The notes beneath the pieces were generated by a model that made no database searches, was not told the origin of the DNA, and was given only the letters and a program-made list of their open reading frames with translations. From positions 1,488,001 through 1,552,000 of the forward strand of contig NC_083370.1 in NCBI RefSeq assembly GCF_029542785.1: a stretch of 64,000 nt of DNA. The letters run 5' to 3'. Position numbers and translations under genes: made by a program. Each line of letters starts with the position of its first letter. Positions within the stretch are counted from its first letter, which is position 1. This document shows, piece by piece, positions 36,905 to 47,800 of this stretch. This DNA comes from Malassezia japonica. Its lineage: Eukaryota; Basidiomycota; Malasseziomycetes; Malasseziales; Malasseziaceae.

Positions 36905-39900
36905 CTATACGAGCGCCTCCTCGTCGACCGGCTCGTCAAAGACGGCGCCGCCGGGGACGCTCTGGCCTCGGTAGGTATCAAACGCGTCCTCGTCGACCTC
37001 GTCGGCGAGCTCGGCGCGGTCCTCGGCCATCGCGTCGTCAGGCACGGGCTGCGCGAGGACCTGCGCAAAAAAGGCGCCGAGCTTGGTCTCGTGCACGCAC
37101 GCAGTGAGCGCCGCGTGCTCGTCCTGCAGCGCGGCGTGCAGCTGCTCGAGCTGCGCGGCGGGGAGGCCGCTGAAGCGCTCGGCAAGCATCGCGACCGACG
37201 GCGGGGGGATCGCACACGCCTGCTCGGGGCTCAGGAGGACCGGCGCGGTGCTCTCGTTCGCAAGCACCGCCTGGACCGTCGCAAAGGCGACCGTGCTGCG
37301 CACCTCGCTCAGCACGCCTTCGTCGGTCTTTTGCGCGGTCGCGCTCAGCGCGTACCAGTCGTCCTGGAGGTACAGGCGGCGCCAGAGCAGCGCGAGCGCG
37401 GCCTCTTTGCGCTCACGCGACGCGTCGATACGGACATAGACCTGCGCGGCGATTGCAAAGTCGCTCAGCGCAGCGTCCGCAGGCACCGCGTACGACGCGT
37501 CCTGCAGCGCAAGCATGTCCATCATGTCCTCGCCGGATGCCACCTGGCCAGAGAGCAGGAGCGTGGCCAGCATGACAAACACCGCACGCACCGCGGGGCG
37601 CTCGGCGAGCTGCGGCGCGACGGTCTGCGCCACGCGCTCCGCCACCACCTCGGGCTGCGCGTTGGGCAGGAGCGCCGCGTCGAGCCACTTGTGCTGCAGG
37701 CGCTTTTGGACGTGCACGAGGTCCAGCGCATCGTCCCACGCCTCGAGCGTCGCCTGCTCGGAGGCGTCCGCGAGCTGTGCGTCGAGGTCGGGGAGCGTCG
37801 CGAGCTGCGCGAGCTTGCCGAGGCTGAGCATCGCGTGCTTTGCGCGGATATCCTCCCTCTCGTCTTTGGCACACCGCTGGAGCACGTCACTCGCGCGGTC
37901 AAAGCGGCTCAGCAGCACGTCCTGGATCCAGGCCATGCGGCTGTACTGGGGATGCGCGTCGAGGAACTGGACGACCAGTGTCGCGTGCTCGGGCTGCGGC
38001 TCAAACAGCTTGCGGTATGCGCCGTGCTGGATATAGTACTGGTACAGCTCGTCGGCGAACGGCATGCCGTAGCGGTCGAGGTACTCTTCGACACGCACCT
38101 CGGCAGGCTCGTGCAGCGCGGGGTGCGCGTGCTTTGCCCGCTTGCCGCTTCCCTCGCGCACCTCGGCAAAGCACAGCTCGGTGAGCGTCTTGTAGTCGTG
38201 GTGCTGCTCCGCAAGCGAAAACGCCTTGTCCGCCCGCCCGATCTCCATGAGGGGGTGCAGGAGCGCAGGCCGCGCGTGGTCGTACGCGTCGCGCGTCGCA
38301 TCGAGCGCAGGCGCCGCGCCGTCGCTCGTGTCGTCGCGCGCGGCCGCGTCGAGGAAAGCGATGCGTGCGTCGTACGTGTCCATCGCAAACTCGGCGAGCG
38401 CACAGAGCTGCGTGCGCAGCTCAGCGTGCTTGATCGTGGGCTTTGCACTGCGCTCCGGACGCTGGAGCAGCGGGAGCGTCGCGCGAAAGAGCGTCTCGAG
38501 CAGCTCGATGCTCGACGCGTGCGCGAACCACGGCTCGTAGGGCACCGGCGGCGCGGCCTCGAGCGCGTACGCCTCGCCGTGCTCGGCGCGGAAGCGCGCC
38601 GCGCCAAAGCGCAGCGCCAGGACGAGGCGCGTGGTCTCGACGACCGCCGGCGCCTCGGCGTGCGCGACGCGCGCAAGCAGCGCCTCGAGCAGGCGGGGCG
38701 TGCGGGTGATATCGCGCTCGAAAAAGTGGCGCTCCGCGTCGTGGGCGTCCGACTGCCCCAGCGCCGCGTGGATTGCGGCGGGGAGGACGTGCGCGGTGGC
38801 GCCGCTCTGCACACTATCGTCGTAGAAGCGCCACAGATCGCTTGCGCCCGCCAAAAGTTCCGCATCGCAGCGCAGCTGGAAGCGCGAGGTTTTCGAGAGC
38901 TGCATCAAATAGCCGTTCTGACCAATGAGCCCAACCAGGCGCTTGGCACACGCGACGCGCTGGCCGAGCGCCGTGCGCAGGTCGACGGACGGCGGCATGC
39001 ACGCAAGCGTGCCTTGCACCAAGTCGCTGCTCAAATTCTCGGCGGCCGCTTGGAGGAGGCCGGTATCGAGCGTCGCCGGGAGCGCGTCGAGCTGCAGCGG
39101 ATTCGACGCGTCCTCGCCGAACCACACCACCTTTTCGAGGCGCTCTTGCAGGCGCGCGATGCGCGACGCGTGCATCTGCGGCGACGACGGCTGCTGGTCG
39201 AGCGCAAGCTGCTCGGCCTGGCTGATGTCCATGTCGACGAGCAGCACGCCGCTCGTCGACGTCTGTGCAACCCAGCGGATGGTGTGCGCGCGGTCGTGCA
39301 CCGGGACGAGGCACGCGCCCAGCACGCGGTTCGCGCCGGGCTTGAGGTACAGCGTCTCCTCCACGGTGCCGGCCGTGTCGGAAAGGAGCTGCGTGACGAG
39401 CGCGTCGTCAAACGAGATGCACGCGACGTGCGGCGCGCTCGGCGACACATCGAGGCGCGGCGCGGCGCCGGGGCGGGGGTCCGCCGGCGCCGCGTACTCG
39501 AGCGGCACGACCTGGTGCACGGTAAGTGCGCCGTCGGTCGGAACCGAGACCAGTGCGAGGCCGTAGGCGACCGTCTGCTCGCCGCTGCGGTCTGCATACA
39601 GAACCACTGCGCGTCCCTCGCCGAGCGGCGCAGAGGCAAGCAGCGACAGGTGCGCGCTCGCCGCCGCGCTGTACCGGGCGCCCCGCGCATACATCGCGCG
39701 GCTGGCAATCGTCTTGTGCAGCTGGTCGTCGGCGACGAGCAGCTTAGCGTGGTTCGCCGCGGCGCCGGAGCCCGCGAGTGGCACGCGCCACACCTGCACG
39801 GTGCGTGCGCTGAGGGCATAGAGGAGGACGTGCAGCGCGTCGTCCTGGCACGGCCCGACCGCGAGGCTCGTAATCGCCTCGGTGTGGCCGGCGGGCGCGG

Positions 39901-40517
39901 CGGCGAACCAGCGGCGCAGTAGGCCGCGCGCCTCTGAGTAGAGCGCATGGGCGAGGTGGTGCTCGCCGCGGTGCACGTACGCGTGCACGCGAAAGAGGCG
40001 TGCGTGGCTCGTTCCAAACACGGCTTGGCTCGGCTGGGTGAGTAGAGCGACGTACATCGATGCGGGCGGCGGCCGTAAGTACCTCGCCGGGCTCGAGCGG
40101 CAGCTGCGCCGTGACTATATCTGCGTCGGCCGTCGTGAACGCGTCCGAGACCACGTCCCAGAAGCGCACCTGGCCGCTAGGGCTGGCGAGCAAAACAGCC
40201 GGCTCGGCGCTCTCATTAAGCGGCCGCGGCAGGATCACGACGTGCGGCAGCCGGCCGTCGTCGCCGCCTGCGCGGAACTCGTAGCAGGTGGGATTCGGGC
40301 TGTTGCTGCGCCACACAAAGCAGCGCGCGGGTGCCGCACAGTACACGTACTCCGTCTCGCGGTCGACGCCGGCGGCGACCGGCGTCGTATAGGGGTCGGC
40401 GCGCAGCGCATCGGATGCGCTGGGCGAGAGCGTCTGCACAAACTGCCGCACACGGAACACCGAGTCCTGCAGCAGGAGCAGTGGCTCGCGCGCCGCTCGG
40501 TAGCCCAGCGCCGACAT
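36905..40517 (-). CDS. NUP133: Nucleoporin Nup133-like (Y-complex)
   Basis: Two exons (intron 40034-40055, 22 nt) give 1196 residues. The N-terminal half forms a beta-propeller of the Nup133/Nup155 family (AGPARCF-like FVWRSNSPNPTCYEF, then LLASPSGQVRFWDVVSDAFT); the C-terminal half is alpha-helical with the Nup133 pattern (MAWIQDVLLSRFDRASDVL, KWLDAALLPNAQPEV). Nup133 sits at the tip of the Y-complex in the nuclear pore scaffold. Nup155/Nup170 is the alternative but is longer. Start at 40517 (MSALGYRAAREPLL) is 35 bp from the divergent TRM140 start. NUP192, another scaffold nucleoporin, lies 4.3 kb away. Confidence 0.82.
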
Positions 40518-40535
40518 CGCGATGGAGGAAGGGAA

Positions 40536-40547
40536 GCCACGTGGCTC
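40536..40547. promoter_or_regulatory. 12-bp palindrome AGCCACGTGGCT in 35-bp bidirectional promoter
   Basis: AGCCACGTGGCT is its own reverse complement and fills a third of the only 35 bases between the NUP133 and TRM140 start codons. The CACGTG core is 10 bp from one ATG and 20 bp from the other. Confidence 0.6.
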
Positions 40548-40552
40548 CGACG

Positions 40553-41476
40553 ATGGCGGACAGCGCACGCCCGATCCCAGGGAACGTGCCGAGGGACGCG
40601 CCGGCGGGCGATGCGGCGGCGGTCCTTGCGCAGAACCGGCGCGTGAGCACGCCGTTCGTGGTAGAAAAGACGCAGCGCGAGGCGGGCAAGGCGTGGGACA
40701 AGTTCTACAAATCGCACCAAGACAAATTTTTCAAGGACCGGCACTGGACGGACCGCGAGTTTAGCGAGCTGCGTGCGGCGAGCGCCGCGCCCGGCACCGA
40801 ACTCGACGAAGGGGAGCAGGCGCGCATGGAGACGCTGCTTGCGTCCGATGCGCCGGTGCTCCTCGAGGTCGGCTGCGGCGTGGGCAATACGGTGTACCCC
40901 CTGCTCGAGAAAAACGCGGCGCTGCGCGTGCACTGCTGTGACTTTTCCAAGCGCGCGGTGGACCTCGTGCAGGCGCACCCTGACTATGCGGAGGAGCGTG
41001 TGAACGCGTTCGTATACGACCTCGTCGGCGAGCGCACGAGCGACGCGCTGGCGCAGCACCTCGCGCGCCGCGCGTGGCCGCCGATCACGACGCTCTCGCT
41101 GATCTTCGTGCTCTCGGCGATCCCCCCGCACGAGCATGTCGACGTGCTGCGTGCACTCGTGCGCCACGTCCCGGTCGGCGCGACGATCGTTTTTCGCGAC
41201 TATGCCAGGTGCGACCTCGCGCAGCTGCGTTTCCACACGCGGCGCGACGCGCAGTGGGCCGAGCCGAGCCTGCTGAGCGACGACTACAACTGGTACCGCC
41301 GCGGCGACCAGACGATGGCGTACTTTTTTACGCGCGACGAGGTCCAGGGCATCGTCGACGCCGTCGGCGGCCTCGAGGGCGAGGCGGAGGAAGTGGTAAA
41401 AGTAAGCACGAACCGGCGCACTGGAGCGGTGATGGACCGCCGTTTCATTCAGGCGCGGCTGCGCCGCGTCGCCTAA
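40553..41476 (+). CDS. TRM140: tRNA N3-methylcytidine methyltransferase (Trm140/METTL2 type)
   Basis: The 307-residue SAM-dependent methyltransferase makes m3C32 in tRNA-Thr/Ser anticodon loops. The family lead WDKFYKSHQDKFFKDRHWTD is followed by motif I VLLEVGCGVGNTVYPLL, CCDFSKRAVDLVQ, and the METTL2/6/8-specific FRDYARCDLAQLRF and NWYRRGDQTMAYFFTRDE. It is the stand-alone form, without the actin-binding N-terminus of budding-yeast Abp140. Start at 40553 (MADSARPIPG). No intron. Stop lies 14 bp from the MGR2 stop. Confidence 0.94.
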   Translation: MADSARPIPGNVPRDAPAGDAAAVLAQNRRVSTPFVVEKTQREAGKAWDKFYKSHQDKFFKDRHWTDREFSELRAASAAPGTELDEGEQARMETLLASDAPVLLEVGCGVGNTVYPLLEKNAALRVHCCDFSKRAVDLVQAHPDYAEERVNAFVYDLVGERTSDALAQHLARRAWPPITTLSLIFVLSAIPPHEHVDVLRALVRHVPVGATIVFRDYARCDLAQLRFHTRRDAQWAEPSLLSDDYNWYRRGDQTMAYFFTRDEVQGIVDAVGGLEGEAEEVVKVSTNRRTGAVMDRRFIQARLRRVA

Positions 41477-41490
41477 TACCCGTAGACTAC

Positions 41491-41873
41491 CTAGTCGTGC
41501 TTGCGCGGCGCCATCGCGACACGGTTGCCGTTGGCACGGAACGCCGCGCGCCACTGCTCGTCCTGGAGGAGCGACGACTCGGTACGCAGCACCGAGCCGA
41601 TGGACATGAAGAAGCCGAACGTCGCACCGGACGACAGCATATACTGCGACAGCGTCGCGAGCGCGCCACGGGGGCCGGGGCCGGCACTGCGTTAGGACGA
41701 CCACGTACCGCAGGATCTGGAAGCCACCGCCGATGAAGCCAATCGTCAGGCCGACGAGCGAGCCCATCATGGCGCCCATGCCGACTGCGTTAGAACATGT
41801 ACATACGCTTCGAGAGGAGCGTCGGCTCAGCCGGCACCTGCTGCACATACACTTGCTGCTGGGGAGCACTCAT
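41491..41873 (-). CDS. MGR2: Mgr2/Romo1-family TIM23 component
   Basis: Three short exons (introns 41785-41806 and 41687-41708, both 22 nt) give 112 residues. The protein has two hydrophobic helices with glycine packing motifs (VGMGAMMGSLVGLTIGFIGG, then LSQYMLSSGATFGFFMSIGS), the hallmark of Mgr2/ROMO1, which gates lateral release from the TIM23 inner-membrane translocase. The N-terminal exon is Gln/Val/Pro-rich. Without splicing the frame stops after 27 residues, so the gene is easily missed. Divergent from the macrodomain gene with 62 bp between starts. Confidence 0.92.
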
Positions 41874-41935
41874 GCTGGAAGAGACGAGAGAAAATTGCAA
41901 ATCTGCCGCGGTGCTCGGGCCAGGTGGAGAAAACC

Positions 41936-42657
41936 ATGACGCTCCGTGCGCTGCCGTACGCCAACGCCCTAGCGCAGAAAGTCGCGCTCTGGAAGGGGTA
42001 GGTCGAGAGACTGACGCAGCGACATTACCAAGCGTACGTGTGCGCACTGACGCAGTCGACGTCGACGCGATCGTCAACGCTGCAAACTCGTCGCTGCTCG
42101 GTGGCGGAGGAGGTACGTGGCACGGCTTACGCAGTCGACGGCGCGATCCACCGCGCTGCGAACGACCCCCGCTTCCTCGAAGAGTGCCGCAAGCACAACG
42201 TATGTCTAGAAGCTCACACAGGGGTGTGCGACGGGAGAGGCCAAGCGGACCAACGCGTACAATTTGCCGTGCAAGGCCGTGATTCACACAGTGGGGTACG
42301 TCGCACGACTAACGCAGCCCCATCTGTACGTCGCCGTGCTCAGCTCACCAGACTCTCAGCAGGCCGCGGGAGAATCACGCGCGCTGCTCCAGGCCGCGTA
42401 CCGCAATTCGCTGCAGGCCGCCACCGACGCGGGCCTGCGCAGCATTGTACGTCGCGCGTCTCACGCAGGCGTTCCCTTCGATCTCGACCGGCGTGTACGG
42501 CTACCCCATTCGGGACGCGACCGACGCCGCGCTCGAGCAGGTCAAGGCGTTCCTCGCGGGCCCGAGCGGCAGCAAGCTCGACCTCGTCGTCTTTTGCTGT
42601 TTCTCGCAGTCCGACCTGCAGGTCTACGAGGAGCGCGCGCCTACATACTTTTCCTAG
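41936..42657 (+). CDS. Macrodomain ADP-ribose/O-acetyl-ADP-ribose hydrolase
   Basis: Eight exons give 187 residues. Introns: 41998-42019, 42034-42055, 42113-42134, 42200-42221, 42296-42317 (22 nt each), 42326-42351 (26 nt), 42447-42468 (22 nt). Spliced, the protein reads GDITKLDVDAIVNAANSSLL, then GGGGVDGAIHRAA, CATGEAKRTNAYNLPCK, HTVGPIY, and AFPSISTGVYGYP, an intact MacroD-type domain with the catalytic asparagine and VDGAIH loop. Such enzymes remove mono-ADP-ribose from acidic residues or hydrolyse O-acetyl-ADP-ribose. Unspliced, no frame covers more than a fragment. The last 17 coding bases overlap the end of COG6 on the other strand. Confidence 0.93.
42318..42325 (+). other. 8-nt microexon of macrodomain gene
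   Basis: CCCCATCT sits between a 22-nt and a 26-nt intron and supplies the Pro-Ile of the conserved HTVGPIY segment. Exon 2 of the same gene (42020-42033) is 14 nt. Confidence 0.8.
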
Positions 42658-44812
42658 TGGATAGCGCGCCGTCCAGTAGTGCACGCGGCGGCTCGTGCGC
42701 GGCCGCCTGCGCGTCCAACACGATCTGCACCTCGTCCGGCGCAGGGCCGCTGCCGCTGTACGCATTCGCATACGCCTGCGCGATGCGCACGAGTGCCGCC
42801 TTGTGCACGGCGGTAGGGAGCGTCGCGTGCAGCGGCGCGAGGCGCTCGGGCGCGATGAGCAGGTTGGGCAGGGCAAGGAACGCGTGCAGCGCTTCGCTCG
42901 GCGGCGTCTTGCCGTCGTGCAGCGCACCGAGGCCCGCATCGTTTACGAGCGCCGTGTACTGGGTGAGCAACGAGACGTACGTGGCGGTCGCAGAGGCGCT
43001 CGAGCGCACTCGTTACATGGCCGCGGATCGCGGCGCACCGCTCGTTCACCTCGGCTTCGAACGGCTGCAGGGATTGCTGCGTTAGCACAAGCACGTACCC
43101 ATAGCGGCACGAGCGCATTCACGTAAAAGACGTCGGCGTGCCATTCGTGCGAGTCGCAGACGTGCTGCGGCGCGTTCGGCGCGGCGCCCCAGCGCAGGTA
43201 GCGCCCCCACCCGTCCTGCGCCGGCGCCTCGGGCGGCTGTGCGCCGAGCGCCATGACGCGCGCAACGACCGGGTCGACAAAGTGCGCGAGGACGTGCTGC
43301 TCGAGCGCACGGACGTCGCCTGTACCGACATCCGCCTCGCGCGCCTGCGCACACTCGGCCAGCACACTGTGCACGAGCCGCGCCGCAGCGTGCACCGCGG
43401 CGAGGGCCTCGCGGCCGGGCCCATGCAACGTGCCGAGGTGCTCGTCGTAGAGCTGCTGGAGTGCATGGAGGAACGCGTCCTCGCCGACCTGCATCAGCTC
43501 GGCGAGCGTCTTGCTGAGCGCCGCGCGCGCCCCGATCGTCTGCTGCATCGTCGAGGCATAGAAACGCAGCAAAAAGTAGAGGCGCAGCACGACCACCGCG
43601 TCCGTCTGCGCTTTGAGCGTCTGCAGGATGCGCGTCTTCATTGGGCGGCAGCAACCCGCCACGTTGCGGTCTAGCACGCTGCGCACGAGCGCGTCGAGGA
43701 CCGGCCCGTCGAGCGTCGCCTGCCCCGGGCGCAGCAGCGGCCCGGCCCCGCCGAGGTCCACGCTAAAGTCGAGGCCGCCGTGCCGCTCGCCGATGCGCCG
43801 GCGGTGCCCGAGGCGCGGCGTGCCCGGCGCGCTCGACGGCGGCGCGAGACGCAACAGGAGCGTCGCGACCAGCTCGCGCTCGTTCGCCAGCAGCTGGTGT
43901 ACCCACGCAAGGATATCTGCGACGTACCGCGCCGCGTCGTGGGCGTGCATCTCGATCGGGCGCGGCAGGTAGGACGGCGGCCCGCCGCCGACGGTGAGCG
44001 CGCGCACAAACGCGTCGGGAAGCGACGCCGCGCGCGTCTCGGCAAACGCGGCGAGTGCGCCGCGAAAGAGGTCCTCGCGGTGCGCGAGGCGCGCAAGCGC
44101 TTCGCGCAGCAGCGCGCTCGACTCGGCGCCTTCGAGCGGCAGGCGCCGCATCGCCGCCGACGCAAAGTGCGCGACGCGGCGGTAGGCCGCGTCGAGGCGC
44201 GCGGATGCGCGTGCGCGCACGTCGTGTGTCGCCCGCGCCTCGTCGGGGATCGCCCCCGGCGCCGCGTCGCTGGTGCTATCGATCAGGAGGAGCGACTCGT
44301 CGAGGATATTTTGGAGGCGGTCCATCGCCGCAAAGTACGCGAGCGACACGTCGCCGTCGAGCGTCGTCTCTTCGTCTGGGGTGAGTACGAGGCGCGCGAC
44401 GAGGCGCGCGGCGAGGTCCTCGTGCAGCCGCGCAGTGGTGCTGGGTGAGCGGCGCGACGTACATTTGCTTGTCGAGCGCCGCGGCGTGCTCGAGCACCGC
44501 CGCGGACGAGCTCTGTGCGCGGTCCATGGTCGCGAGCACCGCATCGCACCGCTCGGCGGCGTGGTGCGTCTCTGCGCACACCTGCGCGAGCGCCGCGTCG
44601 ACGCCGGCGAGCGCGGCGCAAAACGCGTGCGTCGACCGGTTCGCCTCCGCCTGGATATCGCGCCGGACGTGCGCGCGGACGCCCTTGAGCTCGCGCGGCG
44701 CGTCGTCGTACATCCCGCTCAGCGTGCGGAACGCCGCAGCGGTCGTCGCCGCGTCGTGCGGCGTCGCGAGCAGCACACGCAGCGCCCCCCGCGTCCGTTC
44801 CGGGCGGTCCAT
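42641..44812 (-). CDS. COG6: Conserved oligomeric Golgi complex subunit 6
   Basis: Four exons (introns 44441-44462, 43077-43098, 42960-42981, all 22 nt) give 701 residues. COG6 is a lobe B subunit of the COG tether for retrograde intra-Golgi vesicles. The N-terminal coiled coil (REL...HVRRDIQAEANRSTHAF) and the conserved core (AYFAAMDRLQNILDESLLLI, RVAHFASAAMRRLPLEGAES, ALLREALARLAHREDLFRGA) match the family; the C-terminal helical region ends with ALSTRKSM. The start is only 36 bp downstream of the NUP192 stop on the same strand, so its promoter must lie within or at the end of NUP192. The final 17 bp overlap the macrodomain gene. Confidence 0.88.
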
Positions 44813-44848
44813 CGTATCGGGAGAGAGATCGGGTTCGCTACGGGTATG

Positions 44849-47800
44849 TTATTCTTGGCGTGCGCCGAGGTACTCGCTCGCGAAGCGCTCCAGGACGCGC
44901 AGGAGGGGCCGCTCGTCCACGCACACGCTGTGTGCGACGCGCAGCGCCGCGTCAATGTCGCGCCCGAGGCCCGCGGCGATCTCGGCGTCGGCCTGTGCGG
45001 CCTTTTCCTGGCACGACGCCGCGTCCGCGGGCAGTTTTCCACGCGCCCACACCACGGCCTGCGTCGCGCAGAGGCCGATGCACTGCACGAGTGCGGCCGC
45101 GGCCTGGGCGTCGCGGCCAGTGCGCGCCGCGTCCCCGAGGGCGCTTGCGGCCTCGAGGAGCGTGCCGAGCGACGCCGGGGCGCCCGGCGCGCTGTGCAGC
45201 GTCGGCTGGATGAGCGCAGGGAGCGGCGGCCACTCGCTTGCGTCGCGCAGGAGCACCGCGCTTGCTCCACCGAGGTCCCACAGCAGGCCGAGGAGCGCGC
45301 ACAGGCAGTCGCGCAGCGCAGCGGACGCCGCGTCGGCGATGGCGTCGTCGTCGGTGCCGAGGAGCGTGCGCAGCTCGCGGGGATGGTTGTATAGGTACGC
45401 CAGCTGCTGCAAAACGTACGGCGCACGCTCCAAAAGCTCCGCGCCGAGGGGGAGCGCCCGCGCGAGGGCCGCAGGCGTACCCGCGGCGGGCGACGCGGCC
45501 GCCTTGGCGCGCCACATGACGCAAAACAGGCGCAGCACCGCGCGGACTTCGTGCAGCTGCGCGGGGTCGAGCGCAAGCGGGGGCTGCGGCGGCGCAAAGC
45601 GCAGTGTGCGGCGCAGCTGCGGCGCATAGAGCTGCACGAACGCGTCCGCGTCCGACTCGACAAACTGGCTGCCGACGGCCGCGTGCGCGTCGGTGAGCGA
45701 CGCGACGAGGCTCGTGACGATCTGGAGCGAGAGCAACCAGTGCAGGTGCAGCGGGTTCGCGTCGCCAGTCGACAGCGTGGCGCTCAGGCCGCCCTGCTCG
45801 AGCTCGGCACTGAGCGCATTGCTGCATAGCGCATAGACCATCCCGTTCTGCGCCAGGAGCTCGCACGAGGCGCGCTCCGCGGCGAGCGTCGCACAGAGCT
45901 GCAAGAGGGGCGCGAGGTACAGGACGTGGCCGACGCCCCACGCCTCCTCGCTCACCGCCCGCGGCGCCTTGGTGACCAGGGCCACGAGGCCGTCGACGAG
46001 GCGCGTCTCGCGCAGCGGCTCGGCCCACACCGCCGCCGAGCGGGGCAGGTGGATGGCGTGCTGCAGCGCGGCGCCCAGCACTTCGAGCTCGAGCGACGCG
46101 GCGTGCGCATCCGCGCTCGACGGCGCATAGTGCGGCGCGGCGGCGACGACGTGCACAAGCGCGTGGACCGTGCGCTGCGTGACGACGGCCATGCTTGCGA
46201 GGCCGGACGCGTCGAGCGCCGTGCGCCGCGACGCGGCACACGTCACGAGCATCAGCTCGGCAAGCGGCGCAGAGAGCTCGTTGCGCTCGCTTGCAGCATA
46301 CGCGGGGTGCTCGAGCAGGCTCGCGAGCAGCGCCGCCATCGCGGGGAAGGACGCCGGGCTGCTGCGTGCCCAGCCGGCGGCGAGGAGCACGCTCAGCAGG
46401 CGCAGGCGCGCGACGAGCGCCGCGGGCGGCGTGTCCTGCGGCACGTCGGCGGCCTGGCGCGCGAGGCCGAGTGCCGCGTCGGTGCACGGCTTGACGGCGC
46501 TTTCGTCGAGGCGCGATGCGCTCGATGCCAGGCAGTCGGTCCACGCGGCGGCGCGCGCGGCCTGTGCGTCGACCATGCCCCACGCGAGGCTCGCGCTGGT
46601 GATGAGCACCGTCGCGTCGTGGCGCACGTCGTCCTCGGGCACGACGCCGGCGAGCTTGAGGAGGTAGGCGTCGCGCACAAAGACGTACGCGTCGCCAAAC
46701 GTGCGCGACACGTCAAAGTCGTCGTAGTGTGGCGGGCGGCGCAGCGGCGCGAGCGGCACGCCGGGCACGAGCGCCGCGAGGTGCTCCTCGAGCGCCGCGG
46801 GCGCCTCGACTTCCGACGCGAGTGCCGTGCACAGCGTGCGCGCAAACTGCGGCGCGTCGCGCACGAGGCCGCGGAGGACGCGCGTGCCCTCCGCCGCGCC
46901 TTTTTGCGTGACGGTCAGCTGAAAGAGGCGCAGAGTGCGTGCCTGGGCCATGACGCGGTGGGCGTACGTGCACACCGCGTCGCTCGCGCCCGGCGCGTCG
47001 AGCGCCGCCTCCGACGCCGGCGTCGGCGGCACGGGCTCGGTGCTGCGTGCGAGCAGCGCGCCGAGTGCGTCCCAGAGCGCTGCGTCGGACTGCAACGGCG
47101 CAAAGACGGCGGGGTGCTCGTACGCGTGCCCCCAAGCGACACCGAGGAACTGGACGACGGCGTCGAGGAGCGCAGGCGCAATCTCCCAGAGCTCCGACCA
47201 GACGCCCGCCGTCTCGACCGCGAGCTGGAGCGCGGTCGTGCCGTTGGCCTGTTCGCCGCGGTGCCCGCCGGTGAGGAGGAGCGTTGCGAGCGCGGGCTGC
47301 GAGTCGGCGAGCGCGCTCAAGAGGCGCCACACGGCGACACGCAGCCCCTCGTCGCCGTAGGTGTTTTCGAGCACGCCGTGCAGGCTCTTGACCGCCGAGT
47401 CGAGCTCGTGCGTGGACCCGAGGCTGCCCGCGAACGACACGGGCGCGTCGGCGCGGCGCACGCTCCCGCACACGGCCGTCGCGAGGTACGCGGCGGCGAT
47501 CGCGACGCTCGGCGGCATCGGCGACCAGATGTACTGCAGCACCGCGCCGGCGAGCTCGCGGCGCACGCCCGGCGCGCCGCCGTCGACCTGCGTGTGCTGG
47601 AAGAAGAGCGTCGCGAGGGGGTGCGGCGACGTGCCGTGCACGCGGTGGCGCACGAGGAGGAGCGTCGAAAGGTACAGGTACGCCTCGGTGACCTCTTCGG
47701 CGAGGCGCGCGTCGCTCGCGTGGCCCGCGCGGTACAGCGCACCGACCGCCGTGTGCCCCGAGCCGATCGCGGTGAGCAGCGGGCGCAGGCGCATCGGCGT

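Noticed and set aside
36857..39922. 1021-codon plus-strand open frame opposite NUP133
   Set aside because: Antisense shadow with Arg/Leu/Val-rich composition and no recognisable domain.
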